Source: Candidatus Omnitrophota bacterium (GTDB taxonomy: Bacteria; Omnitrophota; Gorgyraeia; Gygaellales; Profunditerraquicolaceae). From it: a DNA stretch of 42,167 nucleotides. The position numbers and the translations under genes were made by a program. The notes under the pieces are model-generated. The model was not told the origin of the DNA. It ran no database searches and worked only from the letters and a program-made list of their open reading frames with translations. Shown here piece after piece: positions 26,621 through 34,348 of this stretch (position 1 is its first letter; each line of letters starts with the position of its first letter). The stretch is from contig JAOAET010000040.1 of the NCBI GenBank assembly GCA_026416665.1, positions 1 through 42,167 on the forward strand, written 5' to 3'.

Positions 26621-26880
26621 CATCTCTGTTGGGAACAAAAAGCCGATAAAGGTAGGATAGCCCTTATCCGGCAACCCAGCCACCATATCAAGCACCTCGT
26701 AGGATAGCCTACGCTCCCGGCGCAGCGAAACCCAATATTGAAGCACCTGACACAGGTCTGTGGCTTTGCCCCGAAACTGCGCGTCGACACGCACAGGTTG
26801 GGGTCCTGGCGTATTGGTCTCATCCGAGTAATATGTCGCCAGGACGTCCCCCGATTTCTCGGGGTTTGCCTTTATCGGCT
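26603..26880 (-). ncRNA. Structured RNA with class I c-di-GMP (GEMM-I) riboswitch motifs and large insertions
   Basis: A GC-rich island closed by a 12-bp stem (26880-26869 with 26652-26641). Reading 5' to 3' on the minus strand it contains GEMM-I blocks in order: GGCAAACC (26870-26863), a hairpin capped by GAAA, GGGACG (26850-26845), CAAAGCC (26768-26762), and TATGGTGGCTGGGTTGCCG ending near 26669. P1 (GGCAA/TTGCC, 26870-26866 with 26674-26670) and P2 (AGCCAC/GTGGCT, 26765-26760 with 26683-26678) both pair. Unlike known aptamers, 76 bases forming two hairpins sit between GGGACG and CAAAGCC, and P2 is also expanded. It has its own promoter and ends in an intrinsic terminator. The GEMM relation is by motif recall; ligand binding is unproven. 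Confidence 0.72.
26604..26634 (-). terminator. Intrinsic terminator of the structured RNA
   Basis: An 8-bp stem TCCCAACA / TGTTGGGA (26634-26627 with 26622-26615), loop GAGA, followed by TTTTCTTTTTT on the minus strand. It separates the RNA from the GH1 gene and could act as the expression platform of a riboswitch. Confidence 0.85.
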
Positions 26881-26886
26881 ACTCAA

Positions 26887-26915
26887 ATTATATCATACAC
26901 CTTGTACTTTTTCAA
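26887..26915 (-). promoter_or_regulatory. Promoter of the structured RNA
   Basis: TTGAAA (26915-26910), 17 bases, TATAAT (26892-26887) on the minus strand. Predicted initiation at about 26880 coincides with the first base of the RNA closing stem. Confidence 0.8.
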
Positions 26916-26932
26916 GTGATTAGCAGAAACTA

Positions 26933-27361
26933 TTAGTTCTTAGAAGAAGTAGAAGTAACAAGATATTTACTTAATACTGCCCACGTCTTTGGGCCGACTT
27001 TACCGTCAACAGCAAGACCATTATCCCGCTGAAAGGCTTCAATTGCTGCCTGTGTTTTAGGACCGATTTTACCATCAATAGCGCCTTTATAATAACCAGC
27101 ATTAGCAAGAGCAGTCTGAATTTCTGTAGGTGTGGGCGCATAAGGGCCGGGTGGTGGCAGAGTTTCTGTAATAGGCTGCTCTGTCGTTGAAACAACTTTT
27201 GCAGAACCCCTGGTGAGGTTACTAGTAGCTGTTTTTAGGCGATTTAGGTCCTCAGGAGACATAGGTTGTTGCATTTGTTCAAGTGTCTTCTCCTTCTTAG
27301 AACAACCCCATAAGGTAGAAATTAGACATAAGCAAAGAAGTAAACTTGTAAATTTTCTCAT
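26933..27361 (-). CDS. Lipoprotein with peptidoglycan-binding domain
   Basis: The 142-residue protein has a lipoprotein signal ('MRKFTSLLLCLCLISTLWGC', lipobox L-W-G-C), a linker of about 65 residues rich in Pro/Thr, and a C-terminal PG_binding_1 domain (about 84-136: 'IQTALANAGYYKGAIDGKIG...TQAAIEAFQRDNGLAVDGKVG'). It probably tethers the outer membrane or an envelope complex to the cell wall. SD AAAGGAGGAG is strong. The structured RNA lies directly downstream. Confidence 0.88.
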   Translation of the reverse strand: MRKFTSLLLCLCLISTLWGCSKKEKTLEQMQQPMSPEDLNRLKTATSNLTRGSAKVVSTTEQPITETLPPPGPYAPTPTEIQTALANAGYYKGAIDGKIGPKTQAAIEAFQRDNGLAVDGKVGPKTWAVLSKYLVTSTSSKN

Positions 27362-27416
27362 TCTGCTCCTCCTTTTCCTAAAAAAGTTTTTATTTTATTG
27401 GGTATTCTTAGACGAT

Positions 27417-27444
27417 ATTGTAATACTCTACTTAAAAAAAGCAA
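27417..27444 (-). promoter_or_regulatory. Possible promoter of the peptidoglycan-binding lipoprotein
   Basis: TTGCTT (27444-27439), 16 bases, TACAAT (27422-27417) on the minus strand, about 60 bases before the ATG. Confidence 0.45.
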
Positions 27445-27459
27445 GAAAAAATTCTTTGT

Positions 27460-27906
27460 TTAGCCAGTTAACTTTTTTCTTACTAAGTCGCTAATTAACT
27501 TCCCATCTGCCCTTCCAGCGGTTCTTGTAGTTACTTCTTTCATAACCCTTCCCATATCTTTAAGTGAGCTTGCTCCTAATTCAGCAATAACTGTCTCTAT
27601 GATAGAATTTATTTCTTCTTCAGACAACTGAGCTGGAAGATATTCTTTCAAAATAGCAAGCTCTTTTGTCTCTTTTTCTGCCAAATCAGTCCTACCACCT
27701 GCAGTAAATTGGGCAATAGAGTCTTGTCGTTGCTTGATAAGCTTTTGAATAACTGCCGCTACTTCTACGTCATCAAGATTTTTTTTCTTTTTCTCCAACG
27801 CGGCGTAGCTTAACGCTGCGCGTAGAAAACTTAAGGTAGAAACCCGCACTGAATCTTTTGCCTTCATTGCCTCTTTAAAATCATTAAGTATTTTTTCTTC
27901 TAACAT
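27460..27906 (-). CDS. GatB/YqeY domain protein
   Basis: The 148-residue all-helical protein matches YqeY throughout: 'DFKEAMKAKDSVRVSTLSFLRAALSYAALEKKK', 'AVIQKLIKQRQDSIAQFTAGGRTDLAEKETKELAILKEYLPAQLS' and 'DMGRVMKEVTTRTAGRADGKLISDLVRKKL'. It is related to the tRNA-binding tail of GatB; its own function is not settled. SD AAAGGAG precedes ATG. Confidence 0.93.
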   Translation of the reverse strand: MLEEKILNDFKEAMKAKDSVRVSTLSFLRAALSYAALEKKKKNLDDVEVAAVIQKLIKQRQDSIAQFTAGGRTDLAEKETKELAILKEYLPAQLSEEEINSIIETVIAELGASSLKDMGRVMKEVTTRTAGRADGKLISDLVRKKLTG

Positions 27907-27920
27907 ACCAATTCTCCTTT

Positions 27921-28820
27921 TTAAAAGACAACTATTTTTCTAAACTCTGCAAGACGTCTATGTAAATCAGACATAGTAAGTTCAGCTGTCCGCTCCATTC
28001 CAAAACCTTCCACATTAAAAGAAGCAGCTATTGTCCCATAAACCAGAGCTTGTTTAATCTGTTGAGATTTAAACCTTTTTTGAGTAGAAAGGTATCCCAT
28101 AAAACCTCCGGCAAAAGTATCTCCTGCGCCCGTCGGGTCAATCACACAATCAGTGGGATAAGCAGGTATTGAGAAGATACCTTCATCACTGTAAAATAAT
28201 ACACCGTGTTCGCCTTTCTTAACAAGCACAAGAGGAACCCCTCTTTGTCTTATCCATTTTGCAGCCTTAAGCAAATTGTGTTGACCACTTAATGCACGTG
28301 CCTCTTGGTCATTGGCAACAAATATATCTACTTTCTTAAGAAGTTTAAGTAAAGACTTTCGTTTATTGTGTATCCAGCAATTCATACTATCTAAACCTAC
28401 TAACCGAGGTTTTTCCATACACTCTAAAAGCCTTGTCTGTAAATCCGGGTCTATGTTAGCTAAAAAAACATTTTTTATTTTCCTCTGATAGCTAATAAGC
28501 TGTGGACAAAACTCAACAAGAACACCTAACTCTGTTCTTTTGGTATAGGCAACGTTCATATCCCCTTGATACTCACCATGCCAATGAAAGGTTTTACCTG
28601 CTGAGCGTATCAGGGAATCTAAAACAACTCCTTTTTTTTCTAAGAATGCTATGTACTCAGTAGGAAAATCTTTGCCAACAATTGCTACAAGGTGTACTGT
28701 GGTAAATAAACGTGCCGACATAGAGAAATGCGCAGCCGAACCACCGAGCATTTTTTGGCGAAAGCCATAAGGTGTCTTAACTGTATCTAAAGCTACTGTA
28801 CCTAAAACCACAATACTCAT
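27921..28820 (-). CDS. PfkB family sugar/nucleoside kinase
   Basis: The 299-residue ribokinase-fold protein has 'GGSAAHFSMSARLF' near the N-terminus and the catalytic/anion-hole block 'DPTGAGDTFAGGFMGYL' near residue 230. It phosphorylates a sugar or nucleoside with ATP, but the substrate cannot be told. 'DSMNCWI' and 'VANDQEARALSG' fit a group often annotated as adenosine or sugar kinases in uncultured bacteria. It lies downstream of uppP in the same direction. Confidence 0.88.
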   Translation of the reverse strand: MSIVVLGTVALDTVKTPYGFRQKMLGGSAAHFSMSARLFTTVHLVAIVGKDFPTEYIAFLEKKGVVLDSLIRSAGKTFHWHGEYQGDMNVAYTKRTELGVLVEFCPQLISYQRKIKNVFLANIDPDLQTRLLECMEKPRLVGLDSMNCWIHNKRKSLLKLLKKVDIFVANDQEARALSGQHNLLKAAKWIRQRGVPLVLVKKGEHGVLFYSDEGIFSIPAYPTDCVIDPTGAGDTFAGGFMGYLSTQKRFKSQQIKQALVYGTIAASFNVEGFGMERTAELTMSDLHRRLAEFRKIVVF

Positions 28821-28836
28821 ACTAAGTTACCTGTTC

Positions 28837-29598
28837 TTAAATTTTCAGTAAACCCAGATAAATAAGAACTCCTGAAAGAACACCCATTACCAGACAATAA
28901 TAACCAAACCAATAAAAGCCTGCTTTAGTAAGTATTCTCTTAAGTAACCACAAACCAAATAATCCCGAAACAAAGCTTGAAAGAAACCCCATAAAAAAAT
29001 CAATAGGATTCTTTGTAAAAGCGAAATTTATTTCTTTTGCTTCAAGCAGGGTTGCTCCCAGAACAGCGGGGATAGAAATTAAAAAAGAAAAACTAAAAGC
29101 ATTTAACTTATCAACTCCTCTTAATAAAAGAGTAGCTATGGTAATTCCTGACCGTGATATCCCAGGGATAATTGCCACCGCCTGACTTAAACCTACAAAA
29201 ACAGAATCTGTTGTGTTTATATTGTTGCGTGTATTAAGCGGTACTTTCTTCGTATAAATAAGTAATAATCCACTGAATAACCAACTAAAAACTAAAACTT
29301 TTGCTGAACTAAATAAAAGTTCTACCATATCTTTGGTTAACACAGCAACAACCGCAGTAATTGCAGTAACCACAGTAATAAATCCTATGATTCTTATATT
29401 TCGTAAAGCCTGTTTTATCTGCCCAAAGAAAAATATTACTACTGCCAAGAGAGTCCCTAAATGTAAGACTATGCTTATTTCTAATTCTTCTCCTTTAAAA
29501 CCGAAAATATTCTGTAGAAGAACCAGATGGCCAGAACTGCTAATAGGCAAAAATTCGGTTAAACCCTGAATAATCCCCAACAAAATATATAGCACCAT
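28837..29598 (-). CDS. uppP: Undecaprenyl-diphosphatase (UppP/BacA)
   Basis: The membrane protein of about 253 residues begins 'MVLYILLGIIQGLTEFLPISSSGHLVL', containing the catalytic (E/Q)GxTEFLPxSSxGH motif. The second conserved motif is 'IIPGISRSGITIATLL'. It dephosphorylates undecaprenyl pyrophosphate to recycle the lipid carrier for peptidoglycan. I favour ATG 29598; a TTG at 29613 overlapping the upstream stop would add five residues. Neither start has a good SD. Confidence 0.93.
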   Translation of the reverse strand: MVLYILLGIIQGLTEFLPISSSGHLVLLQNIFGFKGEELEISIVLHLGTLLAVVIFFFGQIKQALRNIRIIGFITVVTAITAVVAVLTKDMVELLFSSAKVLVFSWLFSGLLLIYTKKVPLNTRNNINTTDSVFVGLSQAVAIIPGISRSGITIATLLLRGVDKLNAFSFSFLISIPAVLGATLLEAKEINFAFTKNPIDFFMGFLSSFVSGLFGLWLLKRILTKAGFYWFGYYCLVMGVLSGVLIYLGLLKI

Positions 29599-29609
29599 AT
29601 AATTACATT

Positions 29610-30242
29610 TCAATTGTGTTTCTCTAAAAAATTTTGCATATCATATGGCAAAGTTGATTCTACAATTATCTTTTCACCTGTAAATGGATGGACAAATTCA
29701 ATCCTCCTGGCATGTAAAAGTAATCTGCGTGCACGTAATTTAAAGTCCCTGCGAAAAGTAAATTTCGATTCCCCTACAAGCGGATGATTAATTGCTTTGA
29801 AATGCAAACGAATCTGGTTAGTTCTGCCGGTAATCGGTCGCACTTCTACCAAAGCATAATCTTTTCTTTGTTGTTTTACTCTATATAAAGTAATTGCCTG
29901 TTTATGTTCTATCTGTTTTTTAATTACTCCAGCTTTTGGAATAATATTACCCTGCACACAGGCCAAATATGTCTTTTTCACCCGATGTTTTTTAAAAAGT
30001 TCCATTACCTTCTTCTGTGCAGACTTACCTTTAGAGAAAATTACTATACCTGAGGTCTCCCGATCAATACGGTGGCAAGGATAAAGTTTATACAAAGCAT
30101 TTTGTGGCCTTAACTCATTATTAACAATCTCGGTAAGACTGCGACTGCGTGCCTGTGGTTCGAAAGTAACCACTAAACCCGGAGGCTTTTCTACAATAAG
30201 AAACCAGTTATCTTCAAAAAGAATAGGTATCTTCTTATGCAA
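29610..30242 (-). CDS. RluA/RluD-family pseudouridine synthase (short form without S4 domain)
   Basis: The 210-residue catalytic domain contains the active-site Asp in 'HRIDRETSGIVIFSK', plus 'KTYLACVQG' and 'GRTNQIRLHF'. The start appears to be TTG at 30242, overlapping the end of nadA, with GAGAGGA about 9 bases upstream; no ATG fits before the first conserved strand ('ILFEDNWFLIVEKPPGLVV'). It converts uridine to pseudouridine in rRNA or tRNA; the target site is not predictable. Confidence 0.9.
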   Translation of the reverse strand: MHKKIPILFEDNWFLIVEKPPGLVVTFEPQARSRSLTEIVNNELRPQNALYKLYPCHRIDRETSGIVIFSKGKSAQKKVMELFKKHRVKKTYLACVQGNIIPKAGVIKKQIEHKQAITLYRVKQQRKDYALVEVRPITGRTNQIRLHFKAINHPLVGESKFTFRRDFKLRARRLLLHARRIEFVHPFTGEKIIVESTLPYDMQNFLEKHN

Positions 30243-31146
30243 TCTGCAACATCCTCTCTATAGCCTTTTTAGCACGACAACGAATCTCTTCGGAAACACA
30301 AACCTCATCTTTTAGCGTCTGAAGCGACCAAAGCACTTTTTCTTGAGTGATACGTTTCATATTAGGGCAGACCGCTGCCTCTGAGGCAGCATAAAACTCT
30401 TTATGCGGATTATCTTTTTTTAGTCTATAGATAATGCCTACTTCTGTTCCTACAATAAACTCCCTTGCCCGGTTTTCTTTAACAAACTTTGCCATTCCAC
30501 TTGTAGAAAGCACCTCATCCGCTAAAGCAATAACTTCTTTGCGACACTCGGGATGTACAATAACCTTTGCTTTTGGATGAAATTTCTTTTCCCGAATAAT
30601 GTCTGAGACCCTAATACATAGGTGGGTTGGACAAAAACCATCCCAGGTAATCAATCTGCGTCCAGTTACTTTTGATACATAATCTGCCAGGTGCTTGTCC
30701 GGAACAAAAAGAATCTGCTTTTTGTCTTTTAAAGCATTAATTACCTTAACAGCGTTAGTAGAAGTACAGCAGACATCTAATTCTGCTTTCACCTGCGCTG
30801 AGGTATTTACATATCCCACTACTGTCGCCTTAGGATACTTTTCTTTTAAAGCACGTAGTTGCTTAACAGTAAGCATATTTGCTAAAGGACAGGAAGAATC
30901 TTTATCAGGAATAATCACTTTCTTATCGGGACAAAGAATTGAAGCAGTCTCTGCCATAAAATATACTCCACAAAACACTATTACTTTTGCTTTAGTGTTT
31001 GCAGCTATCCGTGAAAGTTCCAATGAGTCACCTCGGAAGTCTGCAATATCCTGTACTTCTGGTAATTGATAGTTATGGACTAAAATAATTGCATTGTGTT
31101 TTTTCTTAAGTTGGTTTATTTTATTTATAAGATTCTTTTGTTTCAT
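30235..31146 (-). CDS. nadA: Quinolinate synthase
   Basis: The 303-residue enzyme is the three-domain NadA with three cluster cysteines in the usual contexts: 'VIVFCGVYFMAETASIL', 'DVCCTSTNAV' and 'VHPECRKEV'. 'LVHNYQLPEVQDIADFRGDSLELSR' and 'ITWDGFCPTHLCI' are further conserved blocks. It condenses iminoaspartate with DHAP to quinolinate in NAD synthesis and needs an oxygen-labile [4Fe-4S] cluster. NnrE, also an NAD-related gene, lies in the window but in another unit. Confidence 0.95.
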   Translation of the reverse strand: MKQKNLINKINQLKKKHNAIILVHNYQLPEVQDIADFRGDSLELSRIAANTKAKVIVFCGVYFMAETASILCPDKKVIIPDKDSSCPLANMLTVKQLRALKEKYPKATVVGYVNTSAQVKAELDVCCTSTNAVKVINALKDKKQILFVPDKHLADYVSKVTGRRLITWDGFCPTHLCIRVSDIIREKKFHPKAKVIVHPECRKEVIALADEVLSTSGMAKFVKENRAREFIVGTEVGIIYRLKKDNPHKEFYAASEAAVCPNMKRITQEKVLWSLQTLKDEVCVSEEIRCRAKKAIERMLQIA

Positions 31147-31151
31147 AATAT

Positions 31152-31967
31152 TTATATCCCTTTTTCTTGCTGGTAACTACGCATTACCAGGGTGTACCCA
31201 AGTCCGTCTGTACCACGAATCTTAAGCGGTATTTTTCGCTCATCTGTAGAAATCCATATTTCAAAACGTTCAGGGACACTTACAAAATAATGTGCCTGAA
31301 ACTCTCCTGCAGGAATTTTAATCTGCTTTATTCCTTCATAGCGTATAGTAAAATCCTGGGTAGGTAAAGAAGCAACAAAACTCCAACCTGGCTGAAAGGA
31401 AGTATTCTTACGCGCAATCGTCGGCAAGAGTATAGCGTTGTGAATGAATTTATCTTTCTGTAATATCATAACTGTGGTGCGTTTACCTACTTGTTTGGTA
31501 ATCTTTAAACTGAACATCTGCTGATTATAATCTTCCACAATATACTCCTTACGTGGCCATAGCACTATCTTGCGTTCTACTTTTATAGGTAAATCCGTCT
31601 CTGGGTCACTCCAAATCGTCTCTAAATCTTGAAAATGCATAAGCTGTGTAGTAAAAGTTCTAATATCCACTAATCTGCCTTCTATCTTTTTTCGTTCTTG
31701 ATAACGAAACTCAGCGCTACCTAAACGCTTTCCACCCAGTATTACGTCATAAGAAATTTTTTCTGGTATGGGTAAAATTTCTTCCTGTGTCGGTAAAGGA
31801 ATGGGTAATAATTCTTTTATTTGTATTTTTTCTTCTAATTTTTCTTCCGATTTAGTCGCAGGTGGCATAATTTTAACTACACAAGGCCGCCTCAGTTGAA
31901 CTGCAATAAAATAAGCTGATATTATAACCACCCCAATTAACAAAATAAGATATATATAACGTCTCAT
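31152..31967 (-). CDS. DUF3108-like exported protein
   Basis: The 271-residue protein has one N-terminal membrane or signal helix (about residues 4-23), a Pro/Glu linker, and a beta-rich domain starting 'SYDVILGGKRLGSAEFRYQE' that resembles DUF3108. Later strands 'YEGIKQIKIPAGEFQAHYFV' and 'FEIWISTDERKIPLKI' also fit. It is probably periplasmic; function unknown. Located 5 bases before nadA. Confidence 0.72.
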   Translation of the reverse strand: MRRYIYLILLIGVVIISAYFIAVQLRRPCVVKIMPPATKSEEKLEEKIQIKELLPIPLPTQEEILPIPEKISYDVILGGKRLGSAEFRYQERKKIEGRLVDIRTFTTQLMHFQDLETIWSDPETDLPIKVERKIVLWPRKEYIVEDYNQQMFSLKITKQVGKRTTVMILQKDKFIHNAILLPTIARKNTSFQPGWSFVASLPTQDFTIRYEGIKQIKIPAGEFQAHYFVSVPERFEIWISTDERKIPLKIRGTDGLGYTLVMRSYQQEKGI

Positions 31968-31994
31968 TTTAAAACTCTTGCAACTATTTTAAAT

Positions 31995-32035
31995 TAAAAA
32001 AGAAAAAACAATAAGCCGCCTCTTTTTGGCGGCCC
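31995..32035 (-). terminator. Intrinsic terminator after the small coiled-coil membrane protein
   Basis: A 6-bp GC stem GCCGCC/GGCGGC (32033-32028 with 32020-32015) is followed on the minus strand by TTATTGTTTTTTCTTTTTT. It divides the 82-residue gene from DUF3108-nadA. Confidence 0.75.
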
Positions 32036-32061
32036 ATCTATAATTGGTTTTAACCACCCAG

Positions 32062-32307
32062 CTATTTCTTAAGCCGACGTTCAATTTCCCGTAAACGGCG
32101 TTCCATATCTTCAACCAGAAGTCTGCAATACTGGACGCGACGTTCAAATTCTTCAATTTTCTGTTTAATACTGGGAAAATGGTCATAAATTTCATTTTTC
32201 ACTATTCTTCGTATATACAGCTTAAGACGTATAATAAGACCAATAATTAAAGTCGCCACAACGATAGGGATTATAAATCCTAATACCTCTTCGGATATAA
32301 CTATCAT
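32062..32307 (-). CDS. Small membrane protein with C-terminal coiled coil (hypothetical)
   Basis: Start ATG 32307 follows AAGGA by 7 bases. The 81-residue protein begins 'MIVISEEVLGF', has one membrane helix ('IIPIVVATLIIGLIIRL') and then a highly charged coiled coil ('IKQKIEEFERRVQYCRLLVEDMERRLREIERRLKK'). The layout resembles phage-shock or envelope stress proteins of the PspB type, but similarity is too weak to name it. It has its own promoter and terminator, so it may be monocistronic. Confidence 0.72.
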   Translation of the reverse strand: MIVISEEVLGFIIPIVVATLIIGLIIRLKLYIRRIVKNEIYDHFPSIKQKIEEFERRVQYCRLLVEDMERRLREIERRLKK

Positions 32308-32356
32308 TGGCAATTCCTTACTAAAATTGGTCCTATCTTCTATCTCATAATATATT

Positions 32357-32384
32357 ATTCTACTGCTTAATTTGCAGTTGACAA
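32357..32384 (-). promoter_or_regulatory. Promoter of the small coiled-coil membrane protein
   Basis: TTGTCA (32384-32379), 16 bases, TAGAAT (32362-32357) on the minus strand, immediately after the birA stop. Confidence 0.6.
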
Positions 32385-32390
32385 CATAAA

Positions 32391-33389
32391 TTATCTTAAC
32401 ATTTCAATCTCACCAATTACGAACTTACAGAGCCTTCCCTCTGCCGTTCGTACAAGTAACCCCCCATCTTCATCTATATCCACTGCCTGTGCCTCAAGAA
32501 TATCAAAGTGAGTTTTTATTCTTACTTGTTCTCCCAAAGTTATGTTCATTGTCCGCCACTTCTCTAAAATAAGGTTTTCTTTTTTACTTCCCAGTAGAAA
32601 ATAATTTTTTTCAAGGCAACGCAAAATTTCCTGTAAAATCAGTGTGCGGTTCAAATGTTTTAGATTATGTTTAGCAAACAAACGTAAAGAGACAGCCTGA
32701 CTTGGTAGACAGCTTTTTGGAGTATTTACATTAAGACCTATCCCCACCACTACAACTGGCATATGTTGTACTGGTAAATGTACCTCTGTTAAAATTCCTC
32801 CTACTTTTTTAAAATCAATCAGTATATCATTAGGCCACTTAAGGGCAACAGATATATCAACAGCTTTTTTAATTGCCTCACAAACTGAAACTCCTGAAAG
32901 CAAAGTGATTATACCTAATTTCTCTAACTTAAGTTTTGGTCGTAAGATTACTGAAAAATATAAACCACAATAACTTGGTGAATACCAAGTCCTTCCTAAT
33001 CTTCCTCTACCTTTTGTCTGAGCCTCAGCTACAACAAGAGTCCCCTCAGGAGCTCCACGGTTAGCATACTGAAAAGCATAATCCATAGTGCTGGAGACAC
33101 TTTCAAAATAATGAATTGCTCTTCCTATCAATTTAGTATCTAACCCCGCAGCAATTTCACAAGGATAAAGCCGGTCAGGGGTTTCCTCTAAGCGAATACC
33201 AGAGTGAAAAGATACAATACCATAACCCAGTTCTTTTAAATGTTCTATTGTAGAAAAGATACTTGCCTTAGGTAAACCGGTTGCCTTACTTATTTTATCC
33301 AAACTAGTAGGTGTGGCAGTTTGTTTAAGGACAGCCAAAACTGCTGTTTCCCTAGCAACTCCTAAACAACTATGCAGTGCTTTATTCAA
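32391..33389 (-). CDS. birA: Biotin-protein ligase with N-terminal winged helix (BirA)
   Basis: Residues about 12-70 form a winged-helix DNA-binding domain. The ligase follows, with the biotinoyl-AMP loop 'GRGRLGRTW' (about residue 127), 'LKWPNDILID' and 'KVGGILTE', then a C-terminal SH3-like cap. It attaches biotin to carboxylase subunits and, with the HTH, can repress biotin genes. No biotin gene is in the window. The start is probably TTG at 33389, 7 bases after the PilZ gene, and lacks an SD. Confidence 0.92.
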   Translation of the reverse strand: MNKALHSCLGVARETAVLAVLKQTATPTSLDKISKATGLPKASIFSTIEHLKELGYGIVSFHSGIRLEETPDRLYPCEIAAGLDTKLIGRAIHYFESVSSTMDYAFQYANRGAPEGTLVVAEAQTKGRGRLGRTWYSPSYCGLYFSVILRPKLKLEKLGIITLLSGVSVCEAIKKAVDISVALKWPNDILIDFKKVGGILTEVHLPVQHMPVVVVGIGLNVNTPKSCLPSQAVSLRLFAKHNLKHLNRTLILQEILRCLEKNYFLLGSKKENLILEKWRTMNITLGEQVRIKTHFDILEAQAVDIDEDGGLLVRTAEGRLCKFVIGEIEMLR

Positions 33390-33395
33390 GGTAAA

Positions 33396-33944
33396 CTATT
33401 GTGTCTGTTTTGTTCTGAGGATTTTTTGGATATCGTGCAGTTGTTCTAAAATAAGATATAATAACCTAAGTGTCTCTTTCTGAAAGGTGTCCTGTTTTTT
33501 ATCTTTTGATTCACTTGATTGTTCTTGCAGTTGTAGTTGTTTCTCTTTTCTACGCAATAATCCTTCTCTGATTTCTTTGTCTTCTTGCTGGGCTAAGTAG
33601 TCAATAAAATCAGAAAGTCGTTGACGATCGGTATCCTCTAAAAAAACTGTAAAAAAAATCCCTACTCCATAATAGGTAGTTTCTTCTGTTTTATGTAGAT
33701 AATTACACCGAAACACACTTCCTTTACAATGCACTTGTCCCGATGAAAGCCCATTTTTTAAGTAATCAGGTATATCCAGAACAATGTCTACAGATGAGCC
33801 TGCTTCTAACGGCTGCCTTACCAGAATGTATGTGCCTAATCGACTAATATTCTCTGTCGTAGAATTTATTTCTTTCTTCTGATAGATTATTCGTATAGGT
33901 ACCTGTGCATGAAAGCGGTGTTCTCTTCTTTTCTCGGTTATCAA
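33396..33944 (-). CDS. PilZ domain protein (putative c-di-GMP receptor)
   Basis: I start at TTG 33944. GGAGGTG lies 5 bases upstream and TTG overlaps the previous stop as TTGA. The 182-residue protein has the c-di-GMP signature of PilZ: RxxxR in 'KRREHRFHAQ' and a (D/N)xSxxG motif in 'TENISRLGTYI'. The PilZ barrel spans about residues 5-125 and is followed by a charged, Gln-rich helical tail. It would act as an effector of c-di-GMP. It is translationally coupled to the NIL-ferredoxin gene, although no functional link is evident. Confidence 0.82.
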   Translation of the reverse strand: MITEKRREHRFHAQVPIRIIYQKKEINSTTENISRLGTYILVRQPLEAGSSVDIVLDIPDYLKNGLSSGQVHCKGSVFRCNYLHKTEETTYYGVGIFFTVFLEDTDRQRLSDFIDYLAQQEDKEIREGLLRRKEKQLQLQEQSSESKDKKQDTFQKETLRLLYLILEQLHDIQKILRTKQTQ

Positions 33945-34348
33945 AAATACACCTCCATAGCATGTGCGGGACAAATCTTAATACAGATTTCACAAGCAAT
34001 ACACTTATCGTCATGAAAAACTACTTTGCGGCTTTGAGGGTCAATACTAAAAGCACCTGCGGGACATATTGGTACACATACTCCACAATGAGTACATTTC
34101 TCATCGCGACGCACAATATCTTCACTCAACAGTTGTATTTTTACTCCTGAGCGTTCTAAATATGCAATACCCTGTTTAAAATTCTCTTCCTCACCGCTTA
34201 GTTCTAAAACCATTAACCCTTCTTCTTGTGGGGTAACCGATGCCTTAAGGATATTAAAATTAAGGTCGTAATCCTTAACCAGACGATAAACGATTGGTTG
34301 ATCAACAAGCCGATGTGGAAAATGTAACACAATTCTTTTAGAAATCAT
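33941..34348 (-). CDS. NIL domain-2x[4Fe-4S] ferredoxin (HcyB-like partner for homocysteine synthesis)
   Basis: Residues 1-75 form a NIL domain ('RIVLHFPHRLVDQPIVYRLV...LMVLELSG'). Residues about 80-135 carry two complete cluster motifs, 'CTHCGVCVPICP' and 'CIACEICIKICP'. In methanogens and some anaerobes a protein of this layout (MA1822 type) works with a DUF39 protein to make homocysteine from aspartate semialdehyde and sulfide; the DUF39 gene is two genes upstream here. The start overlaps the Nfu stop as ATGA. Confidence 0.88.
   Translation of the reverse strand: MISKRIVLHFPHRLVDQPIVYRLVKDYDLNFNILKASVTPQEEGLMVLELSGEEENFKQGIAYLERSGVKIQLLSEDIVRRDEKCTHCGVCVPICPAGAFSIDPQSRKVVFHDDKCIACEICIKICPAHAMEVYF

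Noticed and set aside
26582-26823. Two overlapping minus-strand open frames of 70-76 codons over the structured RNA
   Set aside because: Neither has an SD, both run through the RNA stems and terminator, and the base composition follows RNA structure, not codon pattern. Treated as chance frames.
26738-26923. Plus-strand 61-codon frame opposite the RNA
   Set aside because: No promoter or SD in that direction, and it is antisense to a well-defined promoter-terminator unit.
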